Source: Anaerolineae bacterium (lineage in GTDB: Bacteria > Chloroflexota > Anaerolineae > B4-G1 > SLSP01). From it: DNA of 14,940 nt. The position numbers and the translations under genes were made by a program. The notes under the pieces are model-generated. The model was not told where the DNA came from. It was given only the letters and a program-made list of their open reading frames with translations, and ran no database searches. This document shows, one piece after another, positions 1-8,322 of this stretch. The stretch is from positions 1-14,940 of the forward strand of contig JAFGNI010000557.1 of the NCBI GenBank assembly GCA_016927095.1. Reading direction: 5' to 3'. The number at the start of each line of letters is the position of its first letter. The first letter of the stretch is position 1.

Positions 1-690
1 ACGCCGGCGGCCCCGGTATCAGCGCTGTGCATCTTCGAGTATGTCTACTTCGCCCGCCCGGATTCCGTCATCGAGGGACACTCCGTGCACGGCGTGCGCC
101 GGAAGATGGGGGCCGCGCTCGCCAATGAGCATCCCATCGACGCCGATATGGTTGTCGGCGTACCGGATTCCGCGACAGCTCACGCCATCGGCTATGCCAA
201 TGAAGCGGGAATCCCCTTTGGCGAGGGTTTGATCAAGAACCGGTACATCGGCCGCACGTTCATCCAACCGGACGAACGCCTGCGCCGTCGCAAAGTGGCG
301 TTGAAGTACAACCCTTTGCCAGATCTAGTGGGCAAGCGCATTGTCCTGGTGGATGACTCCATCGTCCGCGGCACCACCAGTGGACCGATCATCGCACTGC
401 TGCGCCAGGCTGGTGCCAAGGAGATCCACATGCGGGTTGCCTCGCCGCCGATCCGGTATCCCTGCTTCATGGGTGTAGATATGGCGACGCACGATGAGCT
501 CATTGCTGCGCGCAAGTCTGTCGACGAGATCACGTCGGAGATTCGCGTCGACAGCCTGGGCTACCTCTCGCTGGAGGGGCTGCGCAGCGTTGTGCCCTAC
601 GAAAGCACGGGCCATTGTCAAGCCTGCTTCAGCGGCGAGTATCCGGTCCCGGTTGAGATCCCGCTGACCAAACAGGTATTTGAGAGTTAG
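1..690 (+). CDS. purF: Amidophosphoribosyltransferase, 3' part (5' end outside window)
   Basis: This enzyme catalyses the first committed step of de novo purine synthesis: PRPP plus glutamine gives phosphoribosylamine. The reading frame is already open at base 1, so the N-terminal glutaminase domain lies outside the window and 229 codons of the phosphoribosyltransferase half remain. Visible family marks are FEYVYFARPDS, GVPDSATAHAIGYA, IKNRYIGRTFIQP and the PRPP-binding loop VLVDDSIVRGTTS. Four cysteines, in ALCIFEY (codon 28-30), YPCFMGVD, and HCQACFSGEYPV (two), match the positions of the [4Fe-4S] ligands of the Bacillus subtilis-type enzyme. This therefore looks like the iron-sulfur, oxygen-sensitive class. 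It ends with TAG, 75 nt before the purD-purM gene, probably in the same operon. An internal GTG at 85 is not a real start, because conserved sequence continues upstream of it. Confidence 0.97.
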   Translation, partial: TPAAPVSALCIFEYVYFARPDSVIEGHSVHGVRRKMGAALANEHPIDADMVVGVPDSATAHAIGYANEAGIPFGEGLIKNRYIGRTFIQPDERLRRRKVALKYNPLPDLVGKRIVLVDDSIVRGTTSGPIIALLRQAGAKEIHMRVASPPIRYPCFMGVDMATHDELIAARKSVDEITSEIRVDSLGYLSLEGLRSVVPYESTGHCQACFSGEYPVPVEIPLTKQVFES

Positions 691-723
691 CGGCACGCCA
701 CTGGCGTCCGCCGTCAGAAGCAG

Positions 724-751
724 CGGTGCGCGCCGGCTCGTACACGCACCG
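724..751 (+). other. Hairpin immediately upstream of the purDM ribosome binding site
   Basis: CGGTGCG (724-730) and CGCACCG (745-751) form a perfect 7-bp stem with a 14-nt loop. The stem touches the Shine-Dalgarno stretch AGGGAAGGAG (752-761) of the next gene. No T-tract follows, so it is not an intrinsic terminator. It might affect mRNA stability or translation between purF and purDM, or be chance in GC-rich DNA. Confidence 0.3.
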
Positions 752-765
752 AGGGAAGGAGACCC

Positions 766-3129
766 ATGCGCACGCTTGTAATCGGCTCGGGTGGCCGTGA
801 ACACGCCCTGGCCTGGAAGCTCCTGCTATCGCCCCAGGTCAGTGAGGTTTTCGTCACACCGGGCAATAGTGGTACCGGACGCCTGGCACAGAACGTTGAC
901 GTCAACGTGACCGACATTCCTGCCCTGGTCGCGTTCGCCAAGGCCCATGCTGTCGACCTTACCGTCGTCGGTCCAGAAGCACCGCTTGTCGCCGGCATCG
1001 TCGATGCGTTCCAAGCTGCTGGGCTGCGCGCGTTTGGCCCTAGCGCGGCGGCGGCGCGGCTAGAGGGCTCGAAAGCCTTTGCCAAGGAGTTCATGGTTCA
1101 GGAAGGGATCCCCACAGCTGAAGCACGGATCTTCGACGATTACAAGGCCGCCCGGGCGGCCCTCATCGATCACCGAGGGCCCATCGTGGTCAAAGCCAGC
1201 GGGCTTGCCGCAGGCAAGGGTGTGCTGCTCTGTGACACGCGCGCGGAGGCCGAACGGGCCCTCCACCAGATCATGGTGGCACGCGTCTTCGGCGATGCCG
1301 GGGACCGGGTCCTCCTGGAGGAGCGGCTCGAAGGTGAGGAGGCCTCCCTCTTGGCCTTCTCCGATGGCCAAACCGTGGTACCGATGCTGCCCGCACGGGA
1401 CTACAAGCGCGCGCTCGACGGTGACCAAGGGCTCAACACAGGCGGTATGGGTGGCTACGCCCCCTCCCCTTACTTGGACGCGGAGACGGTCGAGGTGCTG
1501 ACTGCGCAGGTCCTGCAGCCCACGATCGATGGCATGCGCCGCCGCGGCACGCCCTACGTTGGCGTGCTCTATGCAGGCCTGATGCTCACCGGCAAGGGGC
1601 CGCGCGTGCTCGAGTTCAATGCCAGGTTCGGTGATCCCGAGGCCCAGATCCTCCTCCCCCTCCTCCGCTCCGATCTGGTCAACGTGATGCTCGCTTGCAT
1701 CGAAGGTCGCCTCACAGCATCGGACGTCACATGGCGTGACGGCTACAGCGTCGGAGTCGTGCTCGCTTCCGGTGGGTATCCCGCAAGCTATGAGAAAGGC
1801 AAGCCCATCAGCGGACTCGCCGAGGCTGGTGAGATCGCCGACGCAATCTTCCACGCCGGGACACGTCGCGAGGATGACGAGGTCGTGACCGCAGGGGGTC
1901 GCGTCCTGGCGGTAACGGCGACAGCCGCCACCCTCCACGACGCCCGCCACCGTGCTTACGAGGCCGTGGGCAAGATCCGGTTCAACAAGATGCACTACCG
2001 TACCGACATCGCCACGCCGCAACCCGCAGCCCAGGTCCCGGTCGCAATGGCCGAGAGATCCGTACCATCCAACTCGGGTGCCGGCGCCCCGGACGTGCCC
2101 GCTCCGGCAGCGAGGAGCGCCTATGCTGCAGCCGGCGTGGACATCGACGCCGGTGAGCAGGCTGTGGCATTGATGAAGAAGGCCGTGCAGGCCACTTACA
2201 CCCCCGAGGTGCTGGGGGGCATCGGCGCCTTCGGCGGTTCGCTAAGCATCGGCGCGTTGAGTCGGGCTCACGACCTGGTTTTGGTTGCCACGACCGACGG
2301 CGTGGGCACCAAAACGATGATCGCGGAGGCGATGGGCATCTACAACACCGTAGGCCACGATATCGTCAACCACTGCGTCAACGACATCCTGGTCCAGGGC
2401 GCGCGCCCCCTGATCTTCCTTGACTACATTGCCGCCGCGGAGCTGGACCCGGTTCAGATTGCGACGGTTGTGGGCGGCTGCGCCGCGGCCTGCGAGGCCG
2501 TCGGGTGCGTACTGATCGGCGGAGAGACGGCAGAGATGCCGGGCGTCTACCGTCCGGGCGCCTTTGACCTGGTCGGCACGATGATCGGGTGGGTGGATCG
2601 CGGGGCATTGATCGATGGCCAGGCCGTCCATCCCGGCGATGTCTGCCTCGGCATCCCTTCATCCGGGCTGCACACCAACGGGTTCTCCTTGGCCCGCCAC
2701 GCACTGGCCGACATCGGTTGGGAAACACTGGTGCCCGAGCTGGGGCGGTCGCTGGGTGAGGCCTTGTTGGCGCCACACCGTCCCTATCTGCGCGAAGTGG
2801 AGGCGCTCTGGGATGCAGGCGTGACCGTCAAGGCGATGTCACATCTGACCGGCGGTGCCTACATCGAGAACCTGCCGCGCGTCCTTCCCGAGGGCGTGGG
2901 GGCGCGCATCGATCGTGCTGCTTGGGAGGTCCCCTTCATCTTTAGGCTCATTCAGAAGCGCGGGCAGGTGGCCGACCGCGAGATGTACCGTGTGTATAAC
3001 ATGGGCATGGGAATGGTCGTCTTCTTGGCACCACAGGACGTCGATGCGGCCCGCCGGGCGCTCCCCGAAGCTGTGGTCATCGGCGAAGCGACAGCCTGGG
3101 ATGGCCAAGCCCCGCGCGTGATGATCTAG
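766..3129 (+). CDS. purDM: Fused phosphoribosylamine-glycine ligase / phosphoribosylformylglycinamidine cyclo-ligase (PurD-PurM)
   Basis: This bifunctional purine enzyme has 787 residues. Residues 1 to about 418 are a full-length GARS (PurD): VIGSGGREHALAWK at the N-terminus, GPEAPLVAGIVD (69-80), the ATP-grasp stretch VVKASGLAAGKG (141-152), DYKRALDGDQGLNTGGMGG (212-230) and EFNARFGDPEAQ (283-294). It ligates phosphoribosylamine and glycine with ATP. Residues about 452-787 are a full-length AIRS (PurM): GGIGAFGGSL (484-493), ATTDGVGTK (508-516), HDIVNHCVNDILVQGA (531-546), GGETAEMPGVY (585-595) and SHLTGGAYIENLP (692-704). It closes the imidazole ring of FGAM. A linker rich in Ala and Pro (about 419-451) joins them, with no stop or frameshift between. 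The ATG at 766 follows AGGGAAGGAG at good spacing. The same order, GARS-AIRS, occurs in yeast ADE5,7 and in the animal trifunctional GART protein. No catalytic motif is visibly lost, so both halves are probably active. Confidence 0.96.
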   Translation: MRTLVIGSGGREHALAWKLLLSPQVSEVFVTPGNSGTGRLAQNVDVNVTDIPALVAFAKAHAVDLTVVGPEAPLVAGIVDAFQAAGLRAFGPSAAAARLEGSKAFAKEFMVQEGIPTAEARIFDDYKAARAALIDHRGPIVVKASGLAAGKGVLLCDTRAEAERALHQIMVARVFGDAGDRVLLEERLEGEEASLLAFSDGQTVVPMLPARDYKRALDGDQGLNTGGMGGYAPSPYLDAETVEVLTAQVLQPTIDGMRRRGTPYVGVLYAGLMLTGKGPRVLEFNARFGDPEAQILLPLLRSDLVNVMLACIEGRLTASDVTWRDGYSVGVVLASGGYPASYEKGKPISGLAEAGEIADAIFHAGTRREDDEVVTAGGRVLAVTATAATLHDARHRAYEAVGKIRFNKMHYRTDIATPQPAAQVPVAMAERSVPSNSGAGAPDVPAPAARSAYAAAGVDIDAGEQAVALMKKAVQATYTPEVLGGIGAFGGSLSIGALSRAHDLVLVATTDGVGTKTMIAEAMGIYNTVGHDIVNHCVNDILVQGARPLIFLDYIAAAELDPVQIATVVGGCAAACEAVGCVLIGGETAEMPGVYRPGAFDLVGTMIGWVDRGALIDGQAVHPGDVCLGIPSSGLHTNGFSLARHALADIGWETLVPELGRSLGEALLAPHRPYLREVEALWDAGVTVKAMSHLTGGAYIENLPRVLPEGVGARIDRAAWEVPFIFRLIQKRGQVADREMYRVYNMGMGMVVFLAPQDVDAARRALPEAVVIGEATAWDGQAPRVMI

Positions 3130-3146
3130 ACACTGAAAGGTATCCT

Positions 3147-5462
3147 ATGAGATACGACTCCCTGGATGGCACCTGGCACCTCTACGGCTATCCGGAACGC
3201 GAGAGTCCCATTCGCGAACCTGAGGACCTGCGGGCGCACGTCGACGAATGCATTCCGGGTATAGTGCCGGGCAATGTAGAACTGGACCTCGTCCGAGCCG
3301 GCATACTCCCGGACCCTTTCCTCGCCAACAACGTCCATGCGTTGCGTCCCTTTGAGCTCTATGAGTGGTGGTACGAGCGGACCTTCCGCCTGTCAGAGTC
3401 GATGCAACGGGCAAGCGGGTCCATCCAGTTGGTCTTCGAGGGCATCGACTGCATGGCCGACATCTGGTTGAACGGACAACAGATCGGTCACACTGCGAAC
3501 ATGCTGATCGCTCACCGCTTCGAGGTCAGGCACCTCCTGCGGAAACAGGATGCCAACCACCTGGTCGTGCGGCTGAAATCTCCGATTCTTGAGGCACTCT
3601 CCCGCCCCTATGATCCGTCTCTGGCGACCTGGGGCTTTGGTGAGGGGCGGCTGTGGGTTCGGAAGGCTGCCCATAGCTACGGATGGGACATCATGCCCCG
3701 GGCCCTCTCGGCAGGTCTGTGGCGCTCGGTCTCCCTCCAAGCCCACGAGGCACATGAGATCGTGGATCTCGTCTTCCACACCCAACGGCTTGATGCGGGC
3801 CGCGCCACAGTCGAGCTCTACTTCGAGGTGGAGACCGCACCGGAGCGACTCCTGGACCTCAGCTTGCGGCTGACCGGACGTTGCCGGGGAGCAACCTTTG
3901 ACGTCCGGCGCCCGGTCCGGTTCAAAGCCGGGACGATCACCTTTGACATTGCAGATCCGATCCTTTGGTGGCCTTGTGGCTATGGCGAGCCAGACCGGTA
4001 CGACGTCCACGTGGCGTTGATGGCTGGTGACGAGGTCCTTGCCCGGCGGGATACCACCTTGGGCATCCGCACGATCGAGCTGGTACGCACCGACACGACA
4101 AGCGCTGAACACCCCGGAGAGTTCCTCTTCAAGGTCAATAAAGTTCCCATTCTGTGCAAGGGGACGAACTGGGTGCCTGCCGATGTCTTCCACAGCCGAG
4201 ATGCAGAGCGCATCCCCGATATTCTGGCGCTGGCGGTCGACGTAGGATGCAACATCATCCGCTGCTGGGGCGGCGGCGTGTACGAGGACGCGGCGTTCTA
4301 TGAGTTCTGCGACGCCCACGGCATTCTTGTGTGGCAGGACTTTGCGTTGGCGTGCGCGCGTTACCCGCAGGATCCGCTATTCCTGGAGACGATCAGGGAG
4401 GAGGCACTCACGGTTGTCCGGAAGCTCAGATCCCATCCGTGCATTGCGCTCTGGTGTGGGGACAACGAGTGCGACATGCTCTACGATGACCCGTCCCAGA
4501 ACCGCATCACTCGGGAGATCCTGCCACAGGCGGTGTTTCAAGCGGATCCCCACCGTCCCTACTTACCCAGTTCCCCGTATATAGCACCGGCAAGCAACGG
4601 ACAGCAGGCGCTACTGCCGGAGCAGCACCTGTGGGGTCCACGCGACTACTACAAGAGCGAGTTCTATACACAGCACACCGCGCACTTCGTCAGCGAGATC
4701 GGCTACCACGGTTGCCCTAACCTTTCCGCCATAAAGCGTTTCATCGACGCCGGCGAGCTCTGGCCCTGGCAAGGGAACGTGCAGTGGATCACCCATTGCA
4801 CCGCACCGGCAGGACTAGACGACGACCGCAGATACCGCGTGCAGCTGATGGTCGACCAGATCCAGGAGCTCTTCGGCATCCGGCCAGACGACTTGGAAAC
4901 CTTCATCCTGGCATCACAGATCTCCCAGGCCGAAGCGAAGAAGTACTTCATCGAGAGCACGCGTCTGGCCAAATGGCGGCGCACCGGTGTGATCTGGTGG
5001 AACCTCATGGACGGCTGGCCCCAGTTCTCAGACGCCGTGGTCGACTACTACTTCGGCAAGAAACTCGCCTATCACTACATCAAGCGCGTGCAACAACCAC
5101 TGTGTCTGATCATGACAGAACCGAGTGGTTGGCACGTTCGGCTGATCGCCGGCAACGACAGCCGAACGGATTTCCGCGGTGGTTTCCGTGTCTGGGACGC
5201 TGACACAGGTGAGACGGTGTTAGCCGGCGCCTACTTGAGTGCTGCGGGCACGACCACCGAGTTGGGGGCACTCAAGGTATCGCGAGGCGACCAGTGCCTC
5301 TACTTGATCGAATGGACCGTTGAGGGCGAGGGCGCTGACGCCATCCAAGGCAACCACTACCTATTGGGGACACCTCCCTTCAGCCTGTTCCGCTACAGCC
5401 ACTGGTTGAGCCAAATCGCATCGCTGTCACCCGCGTTCGCCGCAGATCAAGTGGGCAAGTAG
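3147..5462 (+). CDS. Glycoside hydrolase family 2 protein, beta-mannosidase-like
   Basis: This 771-residue GH2 enzyme probably removes terminal beta-linked mannose or a similar sugar from an oligosaccharide. The layout is an N-terminal jelly-roll domain opening with SLDGTWHLYG (residues 5-14), an Ig-like domain (about 196-310), a TIM barrel (about 311-640) and a C-terminal Ig-like part. Beta-mannosidase-type marks are RCWGGGVYEDAAFYEFCD (372-389) and ILVWQDFALACARYP (393-407). The likely acid/base is Glu441 in LWCGDNE and the likely nucleophile Glu517 in FVSEIGYHG. WWNLMDGWPQFSDAVVDYY (617-635) closes the barrel. There is no signal peptide, so it should act in the cytoplasm on imported sugars. 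The start follows a modest GAAAGG site, only 17 nt after purDM, and purN begins 29 nt after the stop. It therefore sits inside the purine operon, where its role is unexplained. Exact substrate is uncertain because GH2 subfamilies overlap. Confidence 0.88.
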   Translation: MRYDSLDGTWHLYGYPERESPIREPEDLRAHVDECIPGIVPGNVELDLVRAGILPDPFLANNVHALRPFELYEWWYERTFRLSESMQRASGSIQLVFEGIDCMADIWLNGQQIGHTANMLIAHRFEVRHLLRKQDANHLVVRLKSPILEALSRPYDPSLATWGFGEGRLWVRKAAHSYGWDIMPRALSAGLWRSVSLQAHEAHEIVDLVFHTQRLDAGRATVELYFEVETAPERLLDLSLRLTGRCRGATFDVRRPVRFKAGTITFDIADPILWWPCGYGEPDRYDVHVALMAGDEVLARRDTTLGIRTIELVRTDTTSAEHPGEFLFKVNKVPILCKGTNWVPADVFHSRDAERIPDILALAVDVGCNIIRCWGGGVYEDAAFYEFCDAHGILVWQDFALACARYPQDPLFLETIREEALTVVRKLRSHPCIALWCGDNECDMLYDDPSQNRITREILPQAVFQADPHRPYLPSSPYIAPASNGQQALLPEQHLWGPRDYYKSEFYTQHTAHFVSEIGYHGCPNLSAIKRFIDAGELWPWQGNVQWITHCTAPAGLDDDRRYRVQLMVDQIQELFGIRPDDLETFILASQISQAEAKKYFIESTRLAKWRRTGVIWWNLMDGWPQFSDAVVDYYFGKKLAYHYIKRVQQPLCLIMTEPSGWHVRLIAGNDSRTDFRGGFRVWDADTGETVLAGAYLSAAGTTTELGALKVSRGDQCLYLIEWTVEGEGADAIQGNHYLLGTPPFSLFRYSHWLSQIASLSPAFAADQVGK

Positions 5463-5491
5463 CGGCTGCCCCCCCCAAAGGAACTAGAGCT

Positions 5492-6097
5492 ATGACAAGA
5501 ATCGCGGTTCTCATTTCGGGCAGCGGCACCAACCTGCAGGCCATCATCGACGCGGTCGCGAACGGACAGCTACCCGACATTGAGATCGCCGTCGTCGTCT
5601 CCAACCGGCGCGAAGCCTACGGTGTCAAGCGGGCGATTCAACACGGTATCCCGCTGGTCTACTTCCCCCTGCTCCCCTATACCAACGCGGGACGCCCCCG
5701 GCAGGAGTATGACGCGGATCTCGCACGGATCTTGGGAGGTTTTGGTGTCGAGTGGGTCGTGCTGGCAGGTTGGATGCACATCTTCACCCATGCCTTCGTC
5801 CGGCAGTTCCCAAGCCATGTGCTCAACCTACACCCCGCCCTCCCCGGCACGTTCCCCGGCACCCACGCCATCGAACGCGCCTTCGAGGCCTACCAAGCCG
5901 GCAAGATCATCGAGACGGGGGTGATGGTCCACCTTGTGCCCGATGAAGCTGTCGACGCCGGCCCCGTCGTCGCACAGCGCAAGGTGCCCATACTGCCGCA
6001 GGATACGCTGGAGAGCCTTGAGGGCCGCATCCACGAAACGGAACATGTGCTGTTGGTCGGAGCCATCCGGGCCCAGATCACCGGCAACCCGCATTAG
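5492..6097 (+). CDS. purN: Phosphoribosylglycinamide formyltransferase (GART)
   Basis: PurN transfers a formyl group from 10-formyltetrahydrofolate to GAR, giving FGAR, the step after PurD. The 201-residue length is normal. The sequence opens with IAVLISGSGTNLQAIID, the phosphate-binding N-terminus. The catalytic triad of the family is present: Asn112 and His114 in LNLHPALPGTFPG, and Asp155 in DEAVDAGPVV. The folate-side segment GVMVHLVPDEAVDAGPV is also conserved. The ATG at 5492 is preceded by AAAGGA (5477-5482). A run of eight C (5469-5476) lies directly before that site. With purF and purDM upstream, it completes a PurF-D-M-N set. I see no intrinsic terminator between its stop and the groES promoter. 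Confidence 0.97.
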   Translation: MTRIAVLISGSGTNLQAIIDAVANGQLPDIEIAVVVSNRREAYGVKRAIQHGIPLVYFPLLPYTNAGRPRQEYDADLARILGGFGVEWVVLAGWMHIFTHAFVRQFPSHVLNLHPALPGTFPGTHAIERAFEAYQAGKIIETGVMVHLVPDEAVDAGPVVAQRKVPILPQDTLESLEGRIHETEHVLLVGAIRAQITGNPH

Positions 6098-6110
6098 AAA
6101 CACGTTAACT

Positions 6111-6137
6111 TTAGCAGTCTCCCCTTGAGAGTGCTTG
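6111..6137. promoter_or_regulatory. Second, degenerate CIRCE element overlapping the groES -35 box
   Basis: TTAGCAGTC (6111-6119), nine bases, then GAGTGCTTG (6129-6137). Against the CIRCE consensus TTAGCACTC-N9-GAGTGCTAA this matches 15 of 18 arm positions with the exact N9 spacing. It overlaps the first bases of the -35 hexamer (6135-6140). Its centre lies 64 bp from the centre of the near-consensus CIRCE downstream. HrcA binding here is inferred. Confidence 0.6.
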
Positions 6138-6163
6138 ACAACGCCTCCGAATCGTGCTATCAT
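6135..6163 (+). promoter_or_regulatory. Sigma70-type promoter of groESL
   Basis: A perfect -35 TTGACA (6135-6140), a 17-bp spacer and a -10 TATCAT (6158-6163). TGC directly before the -10 gives an extended -10. Transcription would start near 6170, just ahead of the proximal CIRCE. It is the strongest promoter visible in the window and fits a highly expressed chaperonin operon. Confidence 0.88.
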
Positions 6164-6174
6164 TTTTGATGAAG

Positions 6175-6201
6175 TTGGCACTCACACCACACGAGTGCTA
6201 A
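6175..6201. promoter_or_regulatory. CIRCE operator (HrcA binding site) upstream of groES
   Basis: TTGGCACTC (6175-6183), nine bases, then GAGTGCTAA (6193-6201). This matches the CIRCE consensus at 17 of 18 arm positions; the one change is A to G at the third base. It begins about five bases after the expected transcription start, the usual CIRCE position. HrcA repressor would bind here and release on heat stress; hrcA itself is not in the window. Confidence 0.95.
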
Positions 6202-6238
6202 AACCTTGCAAACCAAAATCACAAGTCGGAGGTAAGGT

Positions 6239-6544
6239 ATGAGCGTAAAGATTCGACCCCTTGGTGATCGTGTGATCGTTGAGCCCAGTGATGAGGACGA
6301 GATGACCTTTGCCGGAGGTCAATTGGTGCTACCCGACACGGCGAAAGAGAAACCCCAACAGGGAACGGTGCTAGCTGTCGGTCCGGACGTCGAGGTGGAA
6401 AACGAAGACGGCAAAGTGATTGGGCCCCAAGTGGATGATCTGGTCATCTTCGCGAAGTACGCCGGCACCACGTTCAAGACCCGCGACGGCAAGGAAATGC
6501 TGATCCTGCGGGTTGATGACATCTTGGGTGTTATCGAAGAGTAA
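6239..6544 (+). CDS. groES: Co-chaperonin GroES
   Basis: GroES is the 10-kDa lid that caps GroEL during ATP-driven protein folding in the cytoplasm. The 101-residue length is typical. The protein starts with IRPLGDRVIVEPSDEDE. The mobile-loop region TFAGGQLVLPDTAKEKPQQG that contacts GroEL is followed by the family sequence GTTFKTRDGKEMLILRVDDI. The ATG at 6239 is preceded by GGAGGT (6228-6233). The gene is first in the CIRCE-controlled groESL operon; groEL starts 68 nt after its stop, and that gap shows no terminator or second promoter. Confidence 0.97.
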   Translation: MSVKIRPLGDRVIVEPSDEDEMTFAGGQLVLPDTAKEKPQQGTVLAVGPDVEVENEDGKVIGPQVDDLVIFAKYAGTTFKTRDGKEMLILRVDDILGVIEE

Positions 6545-6612
6545 ACGCTTCTACAAACGACAGACACTAACGACAGCCGTTTTGACCAACATCTTGGGAG
6601 GAATAGAGAAAT

Positions 6613-8253
6613 ATGGCTAAGCAGTTACAATTCGGAACGCAAGCCCGCAATCGCCTGAAGAAAGGCATGGACGTACTGGCCAACGCCGTAGTCACGACCT
6701 TGGGGCCCAAGGGCCGCAACGTTGCATTGGATAAGAAGTGGGGCTCCCCCACCATCACGCACGATGGCGTGACCGTCGCAAAGGAAATCGAGCTAGAGGA
6801 CCCCTTTGAGAATATGGGTGCCCAGCTCCTCAAAGAGGCCGCCACGAAGACGAATGACATCGCTGGTGACGGCACCACGACTGCGACGCTCTTGGCACAC
6901 GTGCTCATTGAAGAGGGCATGAAGAACGTTGCCGCTGGCGCAAACCCGATGCTGCTGAAGCGTGGCATCTTGGACGCTGCCGAGGCTGTTGCCGCTTACA
7001 TCTCCGACGCCGCCATCGAGGTTAACACCAAGGCCAACATCGCTAACGTTGCCGCCATCTCCGCTCAGGACCGCCAGATCGGCGAGCTGATCGCGGATGT
7101 GATGGACAAGGTTGGCAAGGACGGCGTCATCACCGTTGAGGAGTCCAAGGGCCTCGAGTTCGAGACCGAGTACGTCGAGGGTATGCAGTTCGACCGCGGC
7201 TATATCAGCCCCTACTTCGTCACGAACCCCGACACGATGGAAGCCGAGATCGAGGATGCCTACATCCTGATTCACGACAAGAAGGTCTCCGCCGCACAGG
7301 ACCTCGTCCCCATTTTGGAGAAGCTGGTCCAGAAGGGCGCGCGCAACCTGGTCATCATCGCCGAGGATGTTGACGGCGAGGCTCTGGCCACGTTGGTTGT
7401 CAACAAGCTCCGCGGTTTGCTGACGGCGTTGGCCGTCAAGGCCCCCGGCTTCGGCGATCGCCGCAAGGCCATGCTGCAGGACATCGCTGTCCTGACCGGC
7501 GGGACCGTGATCACCGAGGAGCAGGGCCGTAAGCTCGACAGCGCCACATTGGCGGACCTGGGTCGCGCGGACAAGGTCATCACCACCAAGGACGACACCA
7601 CGGTTGTCGGCGGTCACGGTGACGATAGAATGATCCAGGGCAGAATCGAGCAGATCAAGGTCGAGATGGACCGCTCCACGTCCGATTACGACCGCGAGAA
7701 GCTCCAGGAGCGGTTGGCCAAGCTGGCTGGTGGCGTCGCCATCATCCGTGTGGGCGCCGCAACCGAGACCGAGCTGAAGGAGAAGAAGCACCGCGTCGAG
7801 GACGCGTTGAGCGCAACCCGTGCCGCCGTCGAAGAAGGCATCGTGCCTGGAGGCGGTGTGGCACTCATCAATGCAATGCCCGCTCTCGACACTGTCAAGA
7901 TGACCTACCCTGACGAGCAGACCGGTGTGTCGATCCTGCGTAAGGCGCTTCAGATGCCCGTTCGCCGCATCGCCGAGAACGCCGGCGAGGACGGCGCCGT
8001 GGTCCTGGCTGAGATCCGCCGCAAGCAGGCTGAGACGGACAATAACCACATGGGCTTCGATGTGATGACCGGTGAGTACCTCGACATGCTCGAGGCCGGC
8101 ATCATCGACCCCGCCAAGGTGACCAAGGGTGCACTGCTGAATGCCGCTTCCGTCGCTGCAATGGTTCTCAGCACCGAGGCGCTGATCACCGACATCCCGG
8201 AGCCTGAGAAGCCCGCCCCCGCACCTGGTGGCCCCGGCGCAGGTATGTACTAG
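6613..8253 (+). CDS. groEL: Chaperonin GroEL (Hsp60)
   Basis: GroEL is the 60-kDa double-ring chaperonin that folds client proteins with GroES. Its 546 residues are standard. Key sites are TLGPKGRNV (29-37), the ATP site GDGTTT (85-90), the catalytic Asp397 in [17 protein letters not shown] and the signature [12 protein letters not shown] just after it. GEDGAVV near the C-terminal equatorial domain is also present. The C-terminal tail is Pro/Ala/Gly-rich ([15 protein letters not shown]) rather than the repeated GGM tail of Escherichia coli GroEL. GGGAGG (6596-6601) precedes the ATG. It is co-transcribed with groES and followed by a strong terminator. Confidence 0.98.
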   Translation: MAKQLQFGTQARNRLKKGMDVLANAVVTTLGPKGRNVALDKKWGSPTITHDGVTVAKEIELEDPFENMGAQLLKEAATKTNDIAGDGTTTATLLAHVLIEEGMKNVAAGANPMLLKRGILDAAEAVAAYISDAAIEVNTKANIANVAAISAQDRQIGELIADVMDKVGKDGVITVEESKGLEFETEYVEGMQFDRGYISPYFVTNPDTMEAEIEDAYILIHDKKVSAAQDLVPILEKLVQKGARNLVIIAEDVDGEALATLVVNKLRGLLTALAVKAPGFGDRRKAMLQDIAVLTGGTVITEEQGRKLDSATLADLGRADKVITTKDDTTVVGGHGDDRMIQGRIEQIKVEMDRSTSDYDREKLQERLAKLAGGVAIIRVGAATETELKEKKHRVEDALSATRAAVEEGIVPGGGVALINAMPALDTVKMTYPDEQTGVSILRKALQMPVRRIAENAGEDGAVVLAEIRRKQAETDNNHMGFDVMTGEYLDMLEAGIIDPAKVTKGALLNAASVAAMVLSTEALITDIPEPEKPAPAPGGPGAGMY

Positions 8254-8285
8254 ACCGAATTCGGCTAGCTGCTACAAGGTACAAT

Positions 8286-8322
8286 CAGCGGGACGCGAAG
8301 ATCGCGTCCCGCTGTCCATTTT
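8286..8322 (+). terminator. Intrinsic terminator after groEL
   Basis: A 12-bp perfect stem (8286-8297 pairing with 8303-8314) with core GCGGGACGCG, a 5-nt loop AAGAT, then TCCATTTT. It lies 32 nt after the groEL stop and between two convergent operons. The short T-run makes it a moderately strong rho-independent terminator for groESL. The minus-strand side lacks a clear T-tract, so termination of the feo transcript here is less sure. Confidence 0.8.

Noticed and set aside
1060..2022. Long minus-strand open frame of 320 codons opposite purDM
   Set aside because: It lies wholly antisense to well-conserved PurD sequence, has no family motif, and such frames are common opposite GC-rich genes.
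3393..4319. Minus-strand open frame of 308 codons opposite the GH2 gene
   Set aside because: It is fully antisense to a gene with intact catalytic motifs, and its own product shows no recognisable domain.
6793..8049. Minus-strand open frame of 418 codons opposite groEL
   Set aside because: Antisense frames opposite groEL are a known artefact of its codon bias; there is no ribosome site or family signature.
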